Source of the DNA: Nemertoderma westbladi
Lineage: Eukaryota; Xenacoelomorpha; Nemertodermatida; Nemertodermatidae
Length of the DNA: 59,314 bases
Direction of reading: 5' to 3'
NCBI GenBank assembly: GCA_032718475.1
Contig: JAUCBJ010007634.1
Coordinates: 1-59,314 of the forward strand
Numbering within the stretch: the stretch's first letter is position 1; each line of letters begins with the position of its first letter. This document shows positions 30,711 through 40,807 of this stretch, in pieces. The notes under the pieces were generated by a model. That model made no database searches. It was not told the DNA's origin and saw only the letters and a list, made by a program, of their open reading frames with translations. A program made the translations under genes and the position numbers.

Positions 30711-32094
30711 GGCCTATAGTAACTATCAGGCAACCCTGACAGCCGAGAGTATTGCCATGGCCCACCCATGGCCCTTAAATATCTGAAATGAATCCCGCGT
30801 CCTGTAAGTCCCCCCAAGTTTCGCCCGTAATTCGCCCCCAGTTTATTAAATGTGCCCAATTTTTTTGTTCCCGTGCCCCCCATCGATATTGGCACATTCA
30901 TAAAATAAGAAATCGAAAAATATGTAACTCGCGTTATGATTATTAAAATAACGCGAACAACTGTGTCACTTGTCTTTATAATCGCTGCTGTAATGCATGC
31001 AATTTTCCATTAAATTTGAAACCGAGATGACAGTTTAACCTCTTGAATCTGAATGAGCTATCATTATAATTTCATTTTCAATCGCTACAATCTTATTAGA
31101 AAGTGTATCCGTCGATATTCCGCCAGCACCACTGCAGTTATTATTCAACCTTAGACCCTATTAGTACCGGGCTATAAATGTTGACATAAAATTTTGTTGA
31201 AATGTCGTTGAAATAAAAATCACCCCTAGCTAATATTTCTCATTCGGGAAAGTCAGCACTTTATCTTGGTCGCCAAATTCACTCTTCCCCTTACTCAAGA
31301 CCAGTTTTCAATCATCAGATCTCTTGCGCCAGAAAGCTGTGTCCTGATGAGCAGCGGTCTTATAAAGATACCAGCTTCCAAATATTGATTATGATTTAAT
31401 TTTAATGTCTTTCAATTTCTTTCTGAAGCCGTACGTACACTTGGCCAAGATCTGGGATATCTTCGGCCGAGCCGAATACAGAACAACCTTAGGCGACGAC
31501 CAGGAAAACTATTGATTTCCACAGACGTTTAACTGTTTCTAAAGAGGTTAAGGAGAAGTTTACTTTGGCTGTGATGCCCATAGTACTGGCAAATACCTTT
31601 TTTACAAGTGCCATAATGACTACTTGTACGTCTTGGTTGACAAAACAACTCCGAAGTAATTAGAGTTAACAGATTCAAGAGGTTTCCTGTCAAAAGTAAG
31701 TTTGCCAGTATGAGAAAGAGGCCGCCTCCAGCGTCCAAAAATTGATATGCGGCGTTAGTGAGAATTGGTAGTAATATAAACAGAGGTAAGTAAAGTTAGC
31801 GATTACTCGAAACACCGAAGGAAACTCTATCCATTATAACTGTCTCGAACCCTGTTATAATTCGGGACTTCCCTTGTTAGAGAAAAAATGCACGGAACCT
31901 TGAATTCGACCGAACACATACATCACTTCTTATCTGATGAATATGTAAATGATATGTGAAGGGTGTCTTGGTGACAGGTAGTCTGGCCCCACTTTGGGCT
32001 TCCATACGCAATGAGTACACCCTACCCATCCACCACCACATATATATTTAAATTAATTTCAATGTGCAACAATATCGTAAGTAACTCAACCTAC
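30711..32094. other. Carbonic anhydrase intron, right part
   Basis: Between the minisatellite and exon a I see no coding sequence, repeat array or recognisable element. Confidence 0.5.
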
Positions 32095-32262
32095 CTGGAT
32101 ACCGTTGCCATGGTTATGGTCGAAGGTTCCATCATTTGGCGATATTGTTGGTAGAAGAAACGGTTTCAACAAACTTGACGGAATCGCTCTATCATCTACG
32201 ATATCGATCGGTGATTGGTGGAATCCGTGTTCTACTTTCTCGGATGTTTCAATGGAGTCCAT
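32095..32262 (-). CDS. Alpha-carbonic anhydrase, exon a (N-terminal region)
   Basis: Minus-strand exon with donor ATCCAG|GTAGGT at 32094 (phase 0). It encodes GFHQSPIDIVDD, the 'QSPI(N/D)I' signature near the N-terminus of alpha-carbonic anhydrases, and ends NHGNGIQ. This joins exon b (LQIGNDKHF...) exactly as the family's 'NNGH' strand continues. The upper limit is uncertain: an ATG at 32262 opens MDSIETSEKVEHG, but CTGAG just before it could be a splice acceptor, with the usual Trp-Gly-Tyr N-terminus on an upstream exon I did not find. Together the two exons cover about 136 residues, about half of the enzyme. Confidence 0.85.
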
Positions 32263-32559
32263 CTCAGTAACGTAGTAACGAAATAAACACGTAAATTAAT
32301 GCAATGTTACATTCAATTAATATGGTTTTAGTTTGGTTGACGTTGAGAAACAGCCCACTCGAAAAACACCAATGTTACTAACCTGTTCGGTGCGATATTT
32401 CGAAAATTATTGTTAACCTGTTCTGTGTAGGTGTTCTATGCAAGGTGTATCCAATAATATGGTACACTGAAATTGATGGAATTATTTGTTATGGCACTAT
32501 TAAACGCAAGAAATTGCGGTATCAATTGTTAAAGAAATTAAATCAAAGAACCTTCCTTA
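32263..32559. other. Noncoding upstream of carbonic anhydrase exon a
   Basis: AT-rich. Promoter or intron, depending on where the gene starts. No convincing element. Confidence 0.35.
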
Positions 32560-32983
32560 AGTTCTGACATTTGTGGACTTCAAGAAGGCATTCGACTCCA
32601 TCCATAGAGGTGAAAGTCTGGAAATCCTACGAGCTTATGGAATACCACAAGTAATTGTTGCTGGCATTGGATTGTTATATTGTGACACAGAAGCGCAGGT
32701 ACTCTCACCAGATGGTGAAACTGAGGTTTTCTCAATCCTGGCTGGCGTACTGCAAGGTGACACATTAGCACCATTACTATTTGTAATTGTGCTGGATTAC
32801 GCAATGAGGACGGCCACAAAGGGTGAATATCTAGGATTCACACTTCAAGAACGCAGAAGTAGTAGATATCCGGCAACTACAGTCAAAGCCACCGACTTTG
32901 CGGATGACATCGCCCTGCTCTCTAATACGGTAGCAGATGCACAGCTTCTACTAAACCAGATGCGCTACTACTACTACTATTGA
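32560..32983 (+). pseudogene. RTE-like LINE fragment (RT motifs A-C), second family
   Basis: Plus-strand frame with FVDFKKAFDSIHRG (motif A; the frame is open from about 32570), ILAGVLQGDTLAPLLF (motif B) and ATDFADDIALLSN (motif C), then LLNQMR running into (CTA)n. It is related to, but clearly different from, the family of copies A, B and D (KAFDSIHRG versus KAFDSVSRS). Both ends are truncated; the endonuclease and the C-terminal region are missing. Confidence 0.8.
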
Positions 32984-32984
32984 T

Positions 32985-33440
32985 TATTACTTGCACTTTG
33001 GAATCGCTAAAAATCACCTAAATAAGCTGCAGCGGCGCCCAAAACGCGGCCGTCCGTCTGCTACGATCGATCCACAAATACAACCACATAACTCCAGTTC
33101 TAGAAGAATTACAATGCCTTCCTATTACACACAGCGAGCAGAACAAAATTCTTCTTATAACACACACGATTATCATTGGTAAAGGCCCTGAATATATCAC
33201 ACCGAAAACACATCGAAATTTAAAACGGATCTTAAGACTCGTCTCTTTAGGAAAGCCTTTAATAAGTAATTTTAAACTGACTGATACTTATACCACTTTT
33301 AACCCTTTTAAGCTCATACATTTTATTTAACACTTATTGTTAAAGCTTACATTTTATATACTTAGTCCTAAGCGCTTTAGTGTACTACAGTATAGACGTA
33401 AATTTAGCGCTATATAAAAATTGTATTATTATTATTATCG
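32985..33440 (+). pseudogene. CR1/L2-like LINE 3' end
   Basis: Plus-strand frames with shifts read KLQRR-QNAA, YNHITPVLEELQCLPI, HRAEFKILLIT and FKTDLKTRLFRKAF. This is the conserved C-terminal tail of CR1/L2-type LINE polymerases ('KLQ..QNAAARL...HITP.L..LHWLP...R..FK...K..LF..AF'). The 3' UTR has the typical AGCGCTATATAAA just before an (ATT)n tail at 33417-33440. Severely 5' truncated and broken. Confidence 0.65.
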
Positions 33441-33765
33441 GCCTGCTGCATTGAAGCTGCACATTGAGATGCTATGCCGGCTTAACAAAGACATTTTGCC
33501 ACCACCATGCAAGCCACAATGGGCAAGCTCAATGCAGCGTGTATTAAGAATGATAAATGCCGGCTTATCAACAAAGTTGCGCCGCCACAACTGCCTATCC
33601 CCCATGACTTTCGCGAGATTATCCGCATCTTCAATGCCAGTGTCCTTTAGGAGTCGTCTCAATAAAAGTAAGTCATGGGCTGTCCACCATGCTTATTCAC
33701 TCCATGAGGCCGCCAGAGTACAATTGGCTGGTCCTCACGGCGAAAGCCATACTCCTAAAATACTC
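33441..33765 (-). pseudogene. RTE-like LINE fragment, copy C (3' end)
   Basis: The minus strand reads RRLLKDTGIEDADNLAKVMG and DRQLWRRNFVDKPA, the C-terminal end of the copy A/D polymerase, plus a diverged 3' UTR that begins CGGCCTGCTGCATTG after the (ATT)n tract. Compared with the others it carries an extra block of about 70 bp after the DKPA codons (33480-33555, containing a second copy of ATGCCGGCTTA). No clear target duplication. Confidence 0.75.
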
Positions 33766-36100
33766 CAACAAACTAGTCGATATTTCTGTTCCTACGTTAA
33801 TAATTCAGAAACATATTTTCCTTTAAAAGGCAATCCAGTACTTTATGCATCGACTATTTATGTTTATAGTTGAACTCCAAAAATCCAATCAAAATTTAAA
33901 ATTGAATATATTTATTTATTATTACACGAAAACAAGGAGTCGTATATTAATAATTTAATGAGAGTTGTTATGGTTAGCAGCTGATGGATAACTTACATAT
34001 CGGCAACTAATTACAGTATTTCAATTGTTTTTATGTAAAAAATTCATGGTTATAGGTTATTAACTATGAATATTATGAATTAATTCGATTCATTCATTAA
34101 TTGCTGGGAAATACTGAGAATTTTATTAAAATATTTTAATCTTTCTTTTTAATTCTAGATATTCAAAATTATCTTCGGAGGTCGTGTGGGTTCCATCCCG
34201 GCATGGGTTTCAGGGGATTTTTCGATTCAGCTCAGTTGTTTTAAAAAGCGACTGGCCTCGTCCCATGCCTTGCATTAATGGTAGCTAGATGAGTATCATT
34301 TTGAATACATGTTGTATTGTATTATGTTATGTTGTATTAGTTAAAGAAAGCGGAAACGTTTTGATTATTTGTTTCCGATATGAACTCACATCATCTCAGG
34401 AAACCGTTTGGATCTTTCAATATTTTAATCAGATGTTTGTTTATTTATATTATATTTATTATATTATATTTATGTTTGTTTGTTTAAGAAATAATAAATT
34501 ATTTTATTAATATTAATAAATTTGGATCTCTTTGTTTGTTATGGTCCATGAATTGTTGCTACTATCCGTGTGAAGATACGAGTTTTAGTGCAGAAATCCA
34601 AATACTATATTAAACTGAATTAATTGATAAACACAATTATTAAATAATTGATTGACACAATAATTGATTAACATAATAATTACAATAACAATAAAACACG
34701 TAAATTGAATGATATTAACAAAGAGTATCGCTTTAATTAGCACCTATGGATGTGCATTGTAAAATAATTTCTTTTAAAACTATAAATTTCATGAAATATA
34801 TTTATTTCAGAGAAAAACTGTCAATACCGTTAATAATACGCACCATAGCTATTTTTATTACTTTTTGACTTTTTAAAAGTAATTTTTTAGTAACTCTTCA
34901 TACATTCTGCCAGCAACAAATTAACACTACAGCAAAAAAAACTAAACACTAGTCTATACTTTTTACTGAATAAATAATTTAAGCAGGTGTTCGCGCGAAA
35001 AATCACAATATTGTGACAAAATTTTCGTTTTTTTTTATTTAAAACGGAAGCTAATTATAATTAATTATGATATTTTTTTCTATGAGTAGGCTAATACATA
35101 GATCTATAAAAAAGTAATCATACTTTTTAGAACGATAACTTAAGAACGATACGGTACTTTTTCATATTGTATCTAACTAATATAGACAAATATTAAACAG
35201 AAACTAAAAGTTTTGGAAAACGAAAACTAAAGATATCCTATAGGCAAATATAGGACAAGAGGTGGTTGGAAATTGAGACATATTTATTTATTATTAAATC
35301 TTAATATTAAAATGAAAGTCGAGTTAAATAATATTGTAATATAATAAAATCTTATTGTTTTAGGTTTATCTTTATTTATATAAACAAAAGGACCGTAATA
35401 GATTTATACCCTGTGACACCATGATTTTTGATGTAATAGACAATGCCTAGTAAAGTTAATTTATAAAAAATTGTATAATAAAATTACATTTTTTTGCTCA
35501 AATCACTGTATCTTCTAATGTTGGTAACAAATAATTTTAAGGTTAAGATTTAAAATGAATTAAATTAGTTTATAATCATAATGTTATATTTTACAAAAAA
35601 ATTAGAAAGTAGATAAATTGAATATAGAAAGATTATTGTAAATATACGCGTGATAGACTATTATAGACAAACATTCACACAGCAAAGATAGATTCATAAA
35701 TATAGGACTGAAAATGTCACAAAAATATAGTCACATAAAAATATATTAAATCCGTTATAATAAGTTATAATAAGGTCTTATAGATAGGCTTATCACTAAT
35801 ATCTGTTTATACTGTAGATTCTGAAAGTGATAACAATATAAAATTCATATTTTATATTTTAAAAAAAGTATCTTTTGGAGAAAAGTAGCACAAAAAATCC
35901 ACCTATATTTGAACTGCAAAACATTTAGAATTATCTCCGTTACTGACTGAATCGACCTTTTGAGTTTTATTTAAATATATTTTGTAAAAAAACATTCAAA
36001 ATTTAAAATTAAGTAATGGAGTAATAATGTGTCCAACGATGGAGTGTGCTGGTGTGTGGGGTGCAGGAGGCAGAGGCAGCAGTTTAAATCGGCACCTCGG
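33766..36100. other. AT-rich intergenic region
   Basis: No gene, LINE or tandem array seen over 2.3 kb. Around 34185-34215, GTGTGGGTTCCATCCCGGCA resembles a tRNA T-arm/B box and may be a SINE remnant. Long A and T runs are frequent. Confidence 0.4.
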
Positions 36101-36126
36101 TGAACCCCCCCCCCCCCCCCCCCCCC
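36101..36126. repeat. Poly(C) tract
   Basis: A run of more than 20 consecutive C residues after GGTGAA, in otherwise mixed sequence downstream of the GPCR gene. Confidence 0.95.
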
Positions 36127-36365
36127 TGGCCTCTCTAATCTGGCCGTGGTGGTAGGGGGTCGTGGAGGGGTCTGGGGTGCGGAGATGGAGCTGGTTAGAG
36201 GGAGTAGGTCACCGAGGGAAAGGGGAAGAAAATCAAGAGAAGATAATATAGTGGAAGAAAGGAGCGGGAAAAGTCACGAACCTCTAGTGGAGGACATAAG
36301 AAGAAATTAAATCCAGCAGTTGGTTGGCAGATGTTAACGAAAGGGAAATGAACTGAATGACATTG

Positions 36366-36377
36366 AAACATAAATTT
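36366..36377 (-). terminator. Candidate poly(A) signal of the GPCR gene
   Basis: The minus strand carries AATAAA (GTGCAATAAATTTATG) about 420 nt after the GPCR stop codon at 36793. This is the first canonical hexamer seen on that strand with G/T-rich sequence downstream. Transcript data would be needed to confirm it. Confidence 0.3.
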
Positions 36378-36792
36378 ATTGCACATCTTAATTGTGAAAC
36401 ATGTATATACTTACAATGAATAGAATATTATTACTTATGAGTTTCCGAAAAAAAGTTAATCATGTACAGTAACACATCAATTAAAAAAGGGTTTGTAACG
36501 AAATAACATCGTCCAACAAATACCAAATAGGGATTTACGACTCAGTATTACATTGTATTTTATACAGTACAATAATACATATTACATTATTGGGTCTGAT
36601 AATAAATATTGTAACATCGACTCCGTTATTTTGTTTAACATATATGACACTTTACTGTTAAATTCACACATATCGTGACTTTTACAATCGCGCTTTTTGT
36701 GGCTGTCATTACTGCAGTTTCGTTTCAAACGCTTATTGTGATAGACGCGGATTGTGGTAGTCAGTCTGTCAGTCAGTCACACTGATAACTTA

Positions 36793-37329
36793 TCAAGCTA
36801 TTGTCTTTACGGTAGCCAGTTGATTGTTCTTCCCTTCGCCGCTGCATCTGAATGTGTTGAATAACGCTTCTCTGTAGGCCGTAGACACGATAAAATAAAT
36901 CCAAGGATTTATCGAACTTAAACTCGCGCTAAGGAAGGGGGCGAGGACGTAGGTTAAGAACTTGAGGAAGCGGTTCTCTAAGTCGATGTTGGTGGAGGTA
37001 GATAGATAGAGCTCGACCACGCAGGTAGGCCCTCTCAGTAGGAAGAACGCAACAACCAAAACAATAAGCATTCTAATAATCCGTTTGCGAGCTTCTACGG
37101 TCTTCTGGGCTCTTTGTGCCGACGCATCGGATGTTCCGGTGCGAGAAATCGCCTTCTTCGTCGAACTCCAGATAACTCGCGAGATCCAGGCGTACATAAT
37201 CACCATGGCTACCACAGGTATCGCGTAGATGAAGAGGAATTTCGATACAGCGAATATCTCCTTAGTAACTTCGTTATTCATTGCCGGTGTACTTTGGCAT
37301 TTAACGATGGCGGCAGGGAGTGTGTATAT
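36793..37329 (-). CDS. Class A GPCR, exon 4 (ECL2 end, TM5-TM7, C-tail)
   Basis: Acceptor TATCTCTAG precedes 37329 on the minus strand, phase 0; 537 nt to the stop at 36793. It encodes the end of extracellular loop 2 (IYTLPAAIVKCQS), TM5 (KFLFIYAIPVVAMVIMYAWI), a short intracellular loop 3 with Lys/Arg, TM6 (RMLIVLVVAFFLLRGPTCVV) and TM7 ending in the NPxxY-type motif SSINPWIYF, then a short tail with a Cys (FRCSGEG) that could be palmitoylated. In TM6 the usual CWxP is replaced by LRGP, which is unusual for the class. The four exons join in phase to 382 aa, a normal size. Confidence 0.85.
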   Translation of the reverse strand: MYTLPAAIVKCQSTPAMNNEVTKEIFAVSKFLFIYAIPVVAMVIMYAWISRVIWSSTKKAISRTGTSDASAQRAQKTVEARKRIIRMLIVLVVAFFLLRGPTCVVELYLSTSTNIDLENRFLKFLTYVLAPFLSASLSSINPWIYFIVSTAYREALFNTFRCSGEGKNNQLATVKTIA

Positions 37330-37495
37330 CTAGAGATAATATTAATTACTCTATAATAAAAATAAAGTAATAGGAAGGCATTTTAAACAACCATATGTTC
37401 ACTGTTCAGCATGATCGGGTCTCTTAAATATAATTTTGAGTTGAACGAATTATGTTTTTGACAGACCGATATCAAGCAAGTAAATTGATTTGGAA
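37330..37495. other. GPCR intron 3, left end
   Basis: Short AT-rich noncoding stretch between the exon 4 acceptor and the fold-back at 37496. Confidence 0.5.
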
Positions 37496-37774
37496 ACAGA
37501 GAAACAACATGTTCCTATCTGTTCATCCGTAAGTAGTCATACACAAAGCCCAACACTGTTTAAATACTGTAAGTAAAATTATCACATTGGTTACATTTTT
37601 GCATATGTGTTTCGCCGGGATTTGTCTCATCAGCTACACTAACCCGTGCAGGGCACATGAAAAAAATTAACCAATGTGATAATTTTACTTACAGTATTAA
37701 CTTACAGTGTCCCTGCTTAATTAAAATGATGACTACTTACGGTTGAACAGATAGGAACATGTTGTTTCTCTGTG
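37496..37774. repeat. Fold-back (inverted) repeat, ~100-bp arms
   Basis: The left arm contains ACAGAGAAACAACATGTTCC (37496) and TGTAAGTAAAATTATCACAT (about 37568). The right arm contains the complements TGTGATAATTTTACTTACA (about 37676) and GGAACATGTTGTTTCTCTGT (37755-37774). Arms are about 100 bp with a small internal insertion. The 74-nt centre (TTTCGCCGGGATTTGTCTCA region) is not symmetrical. It lies in GPCR intron 3. Confidence 0.8.
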
Positions 37775-37904
37775 TAGAGATAATAAGTGATTATGTAGAG
37801 ATAATAAGTGTATATACACACTTATAAACAATAACTTATACACAAAAAGTGCAGAAACAGCATGATTAACTGCGAGGCATACAGCTGGTTCAACCTAATT
37901 GGAT

Positions 37905-38045
37905 CGGACCACAGAATTGTGACTGGAGAGATCAGACTCTCCAGTCTGATCAGCTTTTGCAAAGACGGCAATGACGTCCAGGTGGGATCGAACTGGTGAC
38001 CTCCGGGTTGGAAGCCTGACGCTCTAACCATTCAGCTAGCGGCTC
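37905..38045 (-). repeat. tRNA-derived SINE with terminal hairpin
   Basis: On the minus strand from about 38045: GAGCCGCTAGCTGAATGGTT (A-box region), an anticodon-like loop CTTCCAA, then CACCAGTTCGATCCCACC (B box). The body CATTGCCGTCTTTGCAAAAG ends in a perfect hairpin GATCAGACT...AGTCTGATC (37931-37952). T-stem pairing is poor, so it is not a functional tRNA gene. The same body sequence recurs at 38386-38450. Confidence 0.75.
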
Positions 38046-38309
38046 AGGTAAAAGATAGACCTGGACATACTATCTGATACCTTGTATGTCCGCAATTAAC
38101 CTCCTCATGGCCTCCCATCTGTCATACCAGCATATGCTGATACTGTGCTCAACCCTACAGTACTTGGTCGTCTTTTATCACTCGCTACAATGAAAGGGTA
38201 GTGTATAATAACCATGAACCATCACGGACACAATGATTAATTAAACACTCTAGCTATTAATTTAGGTAGGACAGTTACACCCATAGAGAAATGCGACCGG
38301 TATATTTAT

Positions 38310-38509
38310 AATTTATTATTGGTGTTTTGGGTAAATGAGTGGTTTCATATTATTATAACTTTATGTTGGGCACAGCTTTTGCAAAGTTTCCAGTTCGTCA
38401 CCAGTTCGATCCTACCTGGACGACATTGCCGTCTTTGCAAAAGCTGTGCCCAACATAAAGTTATAATAATATGAAACCACTCATTCACCCAAAACACCAA
38501 TAATAAATT
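38310..38509. repeat. Near-perfect fold-back with 77-bp arms around a SINE fragment
   Basis: Arms 38310-38386 and 38433-38509 are reverse complements with a single mismatch seen (TAAATGAG versus CTCATTCA). The spacer is 46 nt and contains GTCACCAGTTCGATCCTACC, the B-box part of the SINE at 37905-38045; its continuation GTCTTTGCAAAAGCTG forms the base of the right arm. It could form a 77-bp hairpin. It lies in GPCR intron 3. Confidence 0.85.
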
Positions 38510-38780
38510 GTAAAGGATGCTTACACAGTAGAAGTTCAAAACCGCTTTGAAGTAGCCTACTTCAATCAATGGATGAAGACCAGTTCAATCCGGTTCAGAC
38601 CGATTCAATATACCAGAATAGAATATAACCCCCCTCGGTTAATAAAATGCCTCGAATATAGTGAACAACGTTCTACTCTTTTTCCCATGTAATAAATTTA
38701 TGATAAATAATAAATAAAACATATATTATTACTATTTTTTTCTCTAAGTTATAAAAAATAATTTTTCTCAACTTCGATAT

Positions 38781-39636
38781 CTAACTAACCGTTTCGGTAC
38801 AGACACCAGGGGGGAACTGCGGGTACGGTATCTATCTAACTAACCGTTTCGGGACAGACACCGGGGGGGGGGGGGGACTGCGGGTACGGTATCTAACTAA
38901 CTAACCGTTTCTGGACAGACACCGGGGGGGGGGGACTGCGGGTACGGTACATGACTAACTAGCCGTTTCTGGACAGACACCGGGGGGGAACTGCGGGTAC
39001 GGTACATGACTAACTAGCCGTTTCTGGACAGACACCGGGGGGGAACTGCGGCGGGTACGGTATCTAACTAACTAACCGTTTCTGGACAGACACCGGGGGG
39101 GGGGGAACTGCGGGTACGGTATCTAACTAACTAACCGTTTCTGGACAGACACCGGGGGGGGGGGGGAACTGCGGGTACGGTATCTAACTAACTAACCGTT
39201 TCTGGACAGACACCGGGGGGGGGGAACTGCGGGTACGGTATCTAACTAACTAACCGTTCCGTTTCTGGACAGACACCACGCGGGAACTGCGGGTACGGTA
39301 TCTAACTAACTAACCGTTTCTGGACAGACACCAGGCGGGAACTGCGGGTACGGTATTTAACTAACTAACCGTTTCTGGACAGACACCAGGCGGGAACTGC
39401 GGGTACGGTATCTAACTAACTAACCGTTCCGTTTCTGGACAGACACCAGGCGGGAACTGCGGGTACGGTATCTAACTAACTAACCGTTTCTGGACAGACA
39501 CCACGCGGGAACTGCGGGTACGGTATCTAACTAACTAACCGTTTCTGGACAGACACCAGGCGGGAACTGCGGGTACGGTATCTAACTAACTAACCGTTTC
39601 TGTACAGACACCAGGCGGGAACTGCGGGTACGGTAT
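38781..39636 (-). repeat. 15-unit tandem array made from the end of GPCR exon 3 plus its splice donor
   Basis: Unit about 55 bp (up to about 60 with G-run expansion). Plus-strand consensus runs from CTAACTAACTAACCGTTTCT through ACAGACACC, a G-rich part and AACTGCGGGTACGGTAT. The rightmost unit (39582-39636) is itself the last 42 nt of exon 3 with its GTTAGT donor. Each other unit repeats this exon end and donor inside intron 3. Units near the exon have CAGGCGGG or CACGCGGG; those farther away have G runs of 7-13. Two units carry an extra CCGTT. Confidence 0.95.
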
Positions 39637-39875
39637 CTCCATGCCCAGCGGAATCAGTTCGTTGTATTCCGCTTTGAGGTAGAAAATTGAACAGCCCCCA
39701 AGAATCCCCGCCCAAACGAAGAAAATAACGACAGACAGTCGAGCTGGTGAGACCAAATGGCGAGCGTTCCACACGCATACGATATAGCGTTCCACACTCA
39801 TACATAGTAAGAACAACGCAGTGCTAAACATTGTAACGTTGAACATGTAGTGGTACACATGGCACATAATTTCAC
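39595..39875 (-). CDS. Class A GPCR, exon 3 (ECL1 end, TM3, TM4, start of ECL2)
   Basis: Acceptor TTTCTTACAG precedes 39875 on the minus strand; it is entered in phase 1 and leaves in phase 0 at donor ACG|GTTAGT (39594). It encodes GEIMCHVYHYMFNVTMFSTA with the conserved TM3 Cys, the ERY form of the DRY motif (LLCMSVERYIVCVW), TM4 (SVVIFFVWAGILGGCSIFYL) and ECL2 with a second Cys (PPGVCTET). With exon 2 it restores the WKLGEIMC motif typical before TM3. The 3' end of this exon is the seed unit of the tandem array; without splicing at this donor the frame stops three codons later. Confidence 0.85.
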
Positions 39876-40645
39876 CTGTAAGAAAATATATAAGGAAATA
39901 ATAACTGGAAACAGATTTTGCGTCAAAGAACTAAATTAAACTGGTAAGCTGCAGTTTCTGACAGGGAATCCGATAACAGGACAGAGATCGGTGGTGTAAT
40001 GTTTTGAATTATTTTTCAAACTTTTTTGATTCGATAATAAACTGTAAAGCCATTTTTCCAAATTTTGAATAAAATTATATATTTTCCGAAATGGGCAGTA
40101 AAAATGTAATTGTATTGATAATGGATAATCTACAACAAAATTACGTAGGTAATTAATACGACTTATCACGCCTTCATCCACTTTCATGTCAAGTGATTAA
40201 TTGAAATTGTAAGCAAGTGTGATTTCTCTGGCATAAATTATTTTCAGATAAGCAATCCAGCCATAGAACAACTTATGTTCAACACTTACTGGCTGTTTCC
40301 TATTTTAATGTGCTAATTGATGCATCCCATTAAACAACTGGCGTGGGCAGGCTTTACCACAGTATTACATCAGTTTATTATAACATCACATCACATTGTA
40401 TGAAAGGGGTAAGATGAGGGTGACAATCACGGGCGCATATCAATCATTGCGACTTTGTTGAGGAGTTAGTTAAGCACTTAGTAGGAATAGAATATGGGCA
40501 CTGCTACTGAGCAAACTGAAACTGTGCAAAAATTAGCAATCCAACTGTTGGTGTTTTTGTTCAACATATGTTGTACAGTATCTGTAAGTTATCACAACAG
40601 ATATACAAAATAAAACAAATCATTAGAACCAGCGGTAAGACTAAC
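39876..40645. other. GPCR intron 2
   Basis: 770 bp noncoding between donor GTTAGT (40645) and acceptor TTACAG (39876). No repeat or second gene recognised. Confidence 0.6.
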
Positions 40646-40807
40646 CTAATTTCCAGGCGTCGAAATTTGACAGCCGCCGAGTCATATAAGGTATGGCAAC
40701 GAGAGCTCCCATCATAATGTCAGCGATGGCGGTATTGGCTAGAAACATAGAGGTTGCTGTGTGCATCGTCTTGTTGCATAGAATAACAACAAGAATTATA
40801 AGATTAC
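40646..40807 (-). CDS. Class A GPCR, exon 2 (TM1 end, ICL1, TM2)
   Basis: Acceptor ATACCTGCAG precedes 40807 and donor TTAG|GTTAGT follows 40646 on the minus strand; 162 nt, phase 1 in and phase 1 out. It encodes GNLIILVVILCN (the conserved Gly-Asn of TM1 is completed across the splice) and MFLANTAIADIMMGALVAIP (TM2; the family's usual 'LAxAD' here is NTAIAD), then RRLSNFDAWKLG leading to TM3. This style is common among peptide-type receptors, but no ligand can be assigned. Confidence 0.85.

Noticed and set aside
30035-30901. Proline/serine-rich proteins in the GC-rich region
   Set aside because: Overlapping frames on both strands follow the minisatellite period; no start context or family motif.
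37979-38045. tRNA-Gly(UCC) gene
   Set aside because: The anticodon loop fits, but the acceptor and T stems do not pair, and a SINE body follows that is shared with 38386-38450.
38781-39636. Array encoding extra in-frame receptor repeats
   Set aside because: Each unit contains an in-frame TAG after the donor and the 55-bp period is not a multiple of three, so it cannot extend the protein.
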